From NCBI GenBank assembly GCA_938005315.1, contig CALLOB010000055.1, positions 1 through 53,641 on the forward strand: 53,641 nucleotides of DNA, read 5' to 3'. Positions 49,091 through 53,641 of the stretch are shown one piece after another. Origin of the DNA: an uncultured Phycisphaerae bacterium (GTDB lineage: Bacteria; Planctomycetota; Phycisphaerae; UBA1845; PWPN01). Both the position numbers and the translations under genes were made by a program. A model generated the notes under the pieces. It did no database searches. It saw only the letters and a program-made list of their open reading frames with translations, and was not told where the DNA came from. Each line of letters starts with the position of its first letter. The first letter of the stretch is position 1.

Positions 49091-49207
49091 AGGGACTTGC
49101 TCCGTCGCGTCCGAACGTGCGGTCGTCGTAGGGACGCGCCCGGTCGCGGCCTGATTCACGGGCCTTCTCTTGCCCATTCTTGCGGCCCCGACGGAGCGGG
49201 GCCCTCC
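49091..49207 (+). repeat. Dispersed repeat cluster, copy 3
   Basis: Bases 49183-49207 (starting cggccccgacggagcggggc) are the exact reverse complement of 42-66. Bases 49091-49113 are related to the reverse complement of 98-120, sharing the 15-base core cggacgcgacggagc on the other strand. Both elements of the left-end array are therefore present here, inverted. They lie between the CBM9-like and DUF58 genes. Confidence 0.7.
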
Positions 49208-50133
49208 GGAAGAATCTGCGGCCCCCTGAAGCGTCACGAAACCCCGTTCATGCACCGTGGAACCGGCGCATGCGGGCTGCCAGGCAGGCCGACAGGCCGG
49301 CGGCCGGCGGGTCGGCGGTGGACAGCAGGGCGTAGTCGATGCGGTGGTCGATGCAGGCCGACCGCAGGCGGGCGATGAAGCGTTCGACGGCCTCCAGGTA
49401 GCTGCGGCGCAGGGCCTGCGGATCGGTCGCCACCCGCACATCGGGCGCCTCGATCCCTTCGAACAGGGTGCGTTCGGCGAACGGAAAGGTCAGCTCGTCG
49501 GCGTCCATGACGTGCAGCACCAGCACGTCGTGGCCGGCGTGGCGGAGACGGTGCAGGCCCGCGGCGACGATGTCGACGTCGGCCAGCAGATCGCTGATCA
49601 ACACCACCAGTCCGCGTCGGGAGACCAGATCGGGCAGTTCGGCGAACAGCCGGCGCATGTCCGTTCTCCCGCCGGACGGCTGGGCGGCGATCCGTTCGAG
49701 CATCGGCGCGAGCTGGTCGCGCCGGGCGGTGGGGGGCACGTGCCGGAGGATGGACTCGTCGAACAGCACCAGTCCGCAGGCGTCGCCCTGGTGGATCAGC
49801 AGCCACAGCACGGCCGCGGCCAGAGTGCGGGCGTAATCCTGCTTGTCGAGCCGGCCGGGCGGAGGGTTCTCGGGGTAGAGCATCGAGCCGGAGCAGTCCA
49901 GCACGACATGGGCCCGCAGGTTGGTCTCCTCCTCGTACTGCTTGATGTACAGGCGGTCGCCGCGGCCGAAGAGGCGCCAGTCGATGTGGCGGGTATCGTC
50001 GCCCGGGGCGTACTCGCGATGGGCGGCGAATTCCACGCTGTAGCCGTGGTAGGGGCTGCGATGCAGCCCGGAGACGAAGCCCTCGACGACCATGCGGGCG
50101 CGGAGCTCGAGCCGCGCGGCGCGGGCGAGAACC

Positions 50134-51240
<1,107 letters not shown>

Positions 51241-51264
51241 GCGTTCACCTCGCCGGTCTTTTGT

Positions 51265-52323
51265 TCAGCGTTGCAGGATCGGCAGATAACCCATCGGCGT
51301 CTGCAGGATCAGCAGGGCGATGGCGGTGCCGTAGGTCTTGCCCACCGAATCGCCGATCCACGACCCGTCGGCCAGTTGCGTGGCCAGCAGGCGGTCGCGC
51401 ATGGCCGGGAAATACCACTCCCAGTTCTCGCGGCTGCTGAGCCACATGATCTGGGACATGTACAGGTGGGCGTAGAAGTAATGTCCCCAGGTGCCCTCCT
51501 GAGTGGCTCCTCGTCCGATCCGCCGCCGCGTGTACTCCAGGGCCTTGACGGCCAGCGGATGTTCGTACAGGCCGGCATTGTACCAGCAGGCCACCGCCGC
51601 GGCGGTGATCGGGGGCCGGCTTTCCCCCTGACGGTCGGCGCGGTAGGCGATGCCGCCGTCGGGCAGGACGGACTTCTCCAGATAGCCCAGGGCGGCATCG
51701 ATGACCGCCTTGGGCACGGCGATGCCGGCGTTGCGGCAGGCCCGCAGGCCCTGCAGCTGGGTGATCGTCACCGAGCCCTCGTCGCTTCGAGAATCGGGGG
51801 TGTACATCCAGCCGCCCAACTCGCTCTGAGAACGGGCGGTCAGGTCCACGGCCCGTCGCAGCACCGCCCGGATGCGTTCCTGGCGGGCCAGATCGCCGTC
51901 GACGCCCAGCAGTTCGGCCAGAAACAGGAGGCTGAAGCCGTGGCCGTGCATACTGCGCGTCTCTTCGTCCGGCGAGGAGATCAGGCCCTCGGGACCGGCG
52001 CTGGCCAGCAGAAAGTCCGCCGCGCGGGCGACCTGCGGAGCCCAGGGGCCTTCGGTGGCGGTGTTTCCGCCGGCCAGCAGGGCCAGCCCGGCCAGCGCGG
52101 TCATGGCCACCGGGTACTGCCCGAAGTCGCCGGAGTGCCGCCAGCTGCCGTCGCGGGACTGGGTTTGCCCGAGGAACCTCAGGCCGCGCTCGATGGCCGT
52201 CCGGGTCTCCGGCGTCACCAGCGGCGGCAGGGGGCCGGCATCCTGAGCGTGAAGCCGTGTCGGACAGAGGAGCGGCAGCAGGACAGCCGCAGTCGAACAG
52301 GCCTTCAGCAGGCCGCTGGGCAT
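51265..52323 (-). CDS. Exported prenyltransferase/squalene-cyclase-repeat protein
   Basis: 352 residues. A signal peptide (LLKACSTAAVLLPLLCPTRLHA) precedes an alpha/alpha-barrel of squalene-hopene cyclase type repeats, each with the QxxDGSW pattern: QSRDGSWRHS, QSELGGWMYTP, VLPDGGIAYRA and QLADGSWIGDS. The cyclase catalytic DxDD motif is not seen and only one barrel is present, so it is not a hopene synthase; secreted single-barrel repeats are widespread in planctomycetes beside MoxR-DUF58 genes. The function of this class is unknown; it may bind a protein or polymer processed by the pair. Confidence 0.85.
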   Translation of the reverse strand: MPSGLLKACSTAAVLLPLLCPTRLHAQDAGPLPPLVTPETRTAIERGLRFLGQTQSRDGSWRHSGDFGQYPVAMTALAGLALLAGGNTATEGPWAPQVARAADFLLASAGPEGLISSPDEETRSMHGHGFSLLFLAELLGVDGDLARQERIRAVLRRAVDLTARSQSELGGWMYTPDSRSDEGSVTITQLQGLRACRNAGIAVPKAVIDAALGYLEKSVLPDGGIAYRADRQGESRPPITAAAVACWYNAGLYEHPLAVKALEYTRRRIGRGATQEGTWGHYFYAHLYMSQIMWLSSRENWEWYFPAMRDRLLATQLADGSWIGDSVGKTYGTAIALLILQTPMGYLPILQR

Positions 52324-52459
52324 CGGATCGTCCTCGTATCACGGCGGCTCGCGGCGCCGCTGCGTTGGTTTCCGGACGTCGGCCGGGAAAGCGGACGCAT
52401 CGCGACCATGTTCGGTTGTCGGGTCCGGAAGGTCAATGTCGTAGGCGTCGGCTCCGGGC

Positions 52460-52488
52460 TTGACACCCGCGCGGGGGCTTTCAATAAT
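52460..52488 (+). promoter_or_regulatory. Near-consensus promoter before the tsaC-like fusion gene
   Basis: A perfect TTGACA (52460-52465) and AATAAT (52483-52488, 5 of 6) are 17 bases apart, the strongest promoter seen in this window. The gap 52324-52694 is otherwise gene-free. Transcription would begin near 52495, leaving a 200-base leader that can form an ACCCCG-tcgg-CGGGGGT hairpin. Confidence 0.65.
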
Positions 52489-52694
52489 CGCGCATTCTCT
52501 GACGTCGCTGATCCATACCTGCATGCCCGTTGCAGGAAACCCCGTCGGCGGGGGTCGATCAGGCGTGTGCCGGGATGTTCGGCCTCCCGGGGGTGTTTCG
52601 GGGCCCGCCGTGGGCGCGGCCCTTGTGCAGGCGGTTGCCGGGATGGCGTCCGCTGTGCCGCGGGGTCGCGCAGGAGAACCGAGGCTGGCCGGGG

Positions 52695-53641
52695 ATGAAG
52701 ACGACTGTCCTGAAAGTCACCGGCGGCGCGGAATACCGGGAACAGATCCGGTTGGCGGCGGCCGCGCTGGCGTCCGGGCGGATCGTGGTGTTTCCGACCG
52801 AGACGGTCTATGGCGTGGGAGTGAACGCCGCCGATCCGGCCGCGCTGGACCGGCTGAGGCGTCTGAAAGGGCGGACCGACGGCAAGCCCTTCACGGTGCA
52901 CATCGGGTCGCGGTCGCTCGTCGAGCATTTCGTGCCGGATTTGCAGGGGCTGGGGCGCCGGCTGGTGGACAAGGCCCTGCCGGGGCCGTTGACGCTGATC
53001 TTCCATGTTGCAGACCCGCTGGAGGCCCGGATCGTGCGGGAACACGGTCCGGCGGTGGCTTCGGCGCTCTATTATGAGGGCGACATCGGGTTGCGCTGCC
53101 CGGACGACCGTGTGGCGGCGGATTTTCTGACCGAGAGCCGGCTTCCGGTGGTCGCGGCCAGCGCCAACCCGGCGGGGGGGCGGGCGGCGGTCGATGTGCA
53201 TGAGGCCCTGGAGGCGTTGGGCGACGAGGTGGACCTGGCGCTGGACGGCGGGCGGTCGCGATATGCCCGGGCCTCGACGATCGTCCGGGTTCGCCGGGAC
53301 GGTTATGAGCTGGTGCGGGAGGGCGTGATCGACGCGCGGACGCTCCGGCGGCTGGCCCAGGTGAGCTTCCTGCTGGTCTGTGCCGGAAACACCTGCCGCA
53401 GTCCGATGGCCGAGGGCATCCTCCGGCGGCTGCTGGCCGAACGGCTGGGCTGCGATGAAGACGCGCTCGGCGATCGGGGTTATCATGTCGAGTCGGCGGG
53501 GGTGTCGGCGATGGAAGGAATTCCCGCCAGTCCGGAAGCGGTGCGGGTGCTCGCCGGGCGCGGCGTGGACCTGTCGCGTCATCGTTCGCGGGCGCTGACG
53601 CCGGAGATGCTCGGGCGGGCGGACTTCATCTATGTGATGAC
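52695..53641 (+). CDS. Threonylcarbamoyl-AMP synthase fused to low-molecular-weight tyrosine phosphatase (partial)
   Basis: At least 315 residues; the gene runs off the right edge. Residues 1-210 are a TsaC/Sua5-YciO domain: VVFPTETVYGVGVNA (32-46), the KGRTDGKPFTVHI loop (58-70) and AASANPAGG (154-162), which bind ATP, threonine and bicarbonate to make the tRNA t6A precursor. Residues 224 to the edge are a LMW protein tyrosine phosphatase: the P-loop is VCAGNTCRSPMAE with Cys229 as nucleophile and Arg235. The frame is continuous with no stop between domains. The catalytic Asp of the phosphatase (DP motif) lies beyond the window. ATG 52695 has only a weak GGGG site. The order Sua5 then LMW-PTP in one chain is unusual. 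Confidence 0.9.
   Translation, partial: MKTTVLKVTGGAEYREQIRLAAAALASGRIVVFPTETVYGVGVNAADPAALDRLRRLKGRTDGKPFTVHIGSRSLVEHFVPDLQGLGRRLVDKALPGPLTLIFHVADPLEARIVREHGPAVASALYYEGDIGLRCPDDRVAADFLTESRLPVVAASANPAGGRAAVDVHEALEALGDEVDLALDGGRSRYARASTIVRVRRDGYELVREGVIDARTLRRLAQVSFLLVCAGNTCRSPMAEGILRRLLAERLGCDEDALGDRGYHVESAGVSAMEGIPASPEAVRVLAGRGVDLSRHRSRALTPEMLGRADFIYVM

Noticed and set aside
52500..52620. A 16-base match by memory to the 3' part of E. coli 4.5S RNA (gcgtgtgccgggatgt)
   Set aside because: The conserved SRP54-binding tip (GGTCAGG...GGAAGGAAGCAGC) is absent, so this is probably coincidence.

Overview
The window is 53.6 kb of GC-rich chromosome that most resembles a planctomycete, probably near the Phycisphaerae. 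This placement is inferred from the gene set: a type III glutamine synthetase, a 3-keto-disaccharide hydrolase (DUF1080), a CE15 glucuronoyl esterase, a family 9-like carbohydrate-binding protein, a sugar-isomerase/Gfo-Idh pair, a MoxR-DUF58 pair, many lipoproteins, and dnaA inside a housekeeping region rather than beside dnaN. There are no rRNA genes and no CRISPR array. One tRNA (Thr, anticodon CGT) is present. Coding density is high, and the long overlapping frames on opposite strands are shadows of high-GC genes.

Left part (1-13122): an 80-bp-period repeat, a divergent thymidylate synthase-like protein, a cysteine-rich histidine kinase, a Cys/Met-metabolism PLP enzyme, a secreted DUF1080 protein, a Tat-exported sugar-isomerase-like protein, arginine decarboxylase (speA), a NifU-type Fe-S scaffold, an RluA-type pseudouridine synthase, a metzincin-like lipoprotein protease, a lipoprotein glycerophosphodiesterase and a secreted helical protein.

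Centre-left (13412-20008): a six-gene operon, the most interesting locus. Its first protein has a TonB-like membrane anchor (Ser-x3-His-x6-Leu) and a proline-rich linker, fused to a von Willebrand A domain. It is followed by a secreted TPR protein, ExbB, two ExbD proteins and a 920-residue secreted repeat protein. Spacing is tight and the last two junctions overlap by 4 bases. I read it as an ion-motive-force-driven envelope machine whose TonB-like arm carries a vWA domain.

Centre (20134-38529): purM, miaB, glnN, uvrB-nadC, a secreted protein of unknown function, dnaA with a candidate oriC, an acetyltransferase, three small lipoproteins, a PIG-L deacetylase, a secreted SagB-like nitroreductase, a TPR-YggX fusion and purN. 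A decayed nucleotidyltransferase lies after purM.

Right part (38530-53641): a 1.3-kb decayed tract with an IS256-type transposase relic, a tiny Gly/Tyr-rich secreted protein, tRNA-Thr, a strong minus-strand terminator below a 0.4-kb gene-free stretch (possible ncRNA), a TrmJ-like methyltransferase, a Cys-rich small protein, a TIM-barrel/Gfo-Idh sugar pair, ferrochelatase, a CE15 esterase, fabI, a CBM9-like lipoprotein, the DUF58-MoxR-terpene-cyclase-like cluster, and, running off the end, a fusion of threonylcarbamoyl-AMP synthase with a low-molecular-weight tyrosine phosphatase. Several TTGnnn-N16-18-TAnnnT promoters can be read in intergenic gaps. A 25-bp GC-rich repeat recurs at three distant intergenic places.
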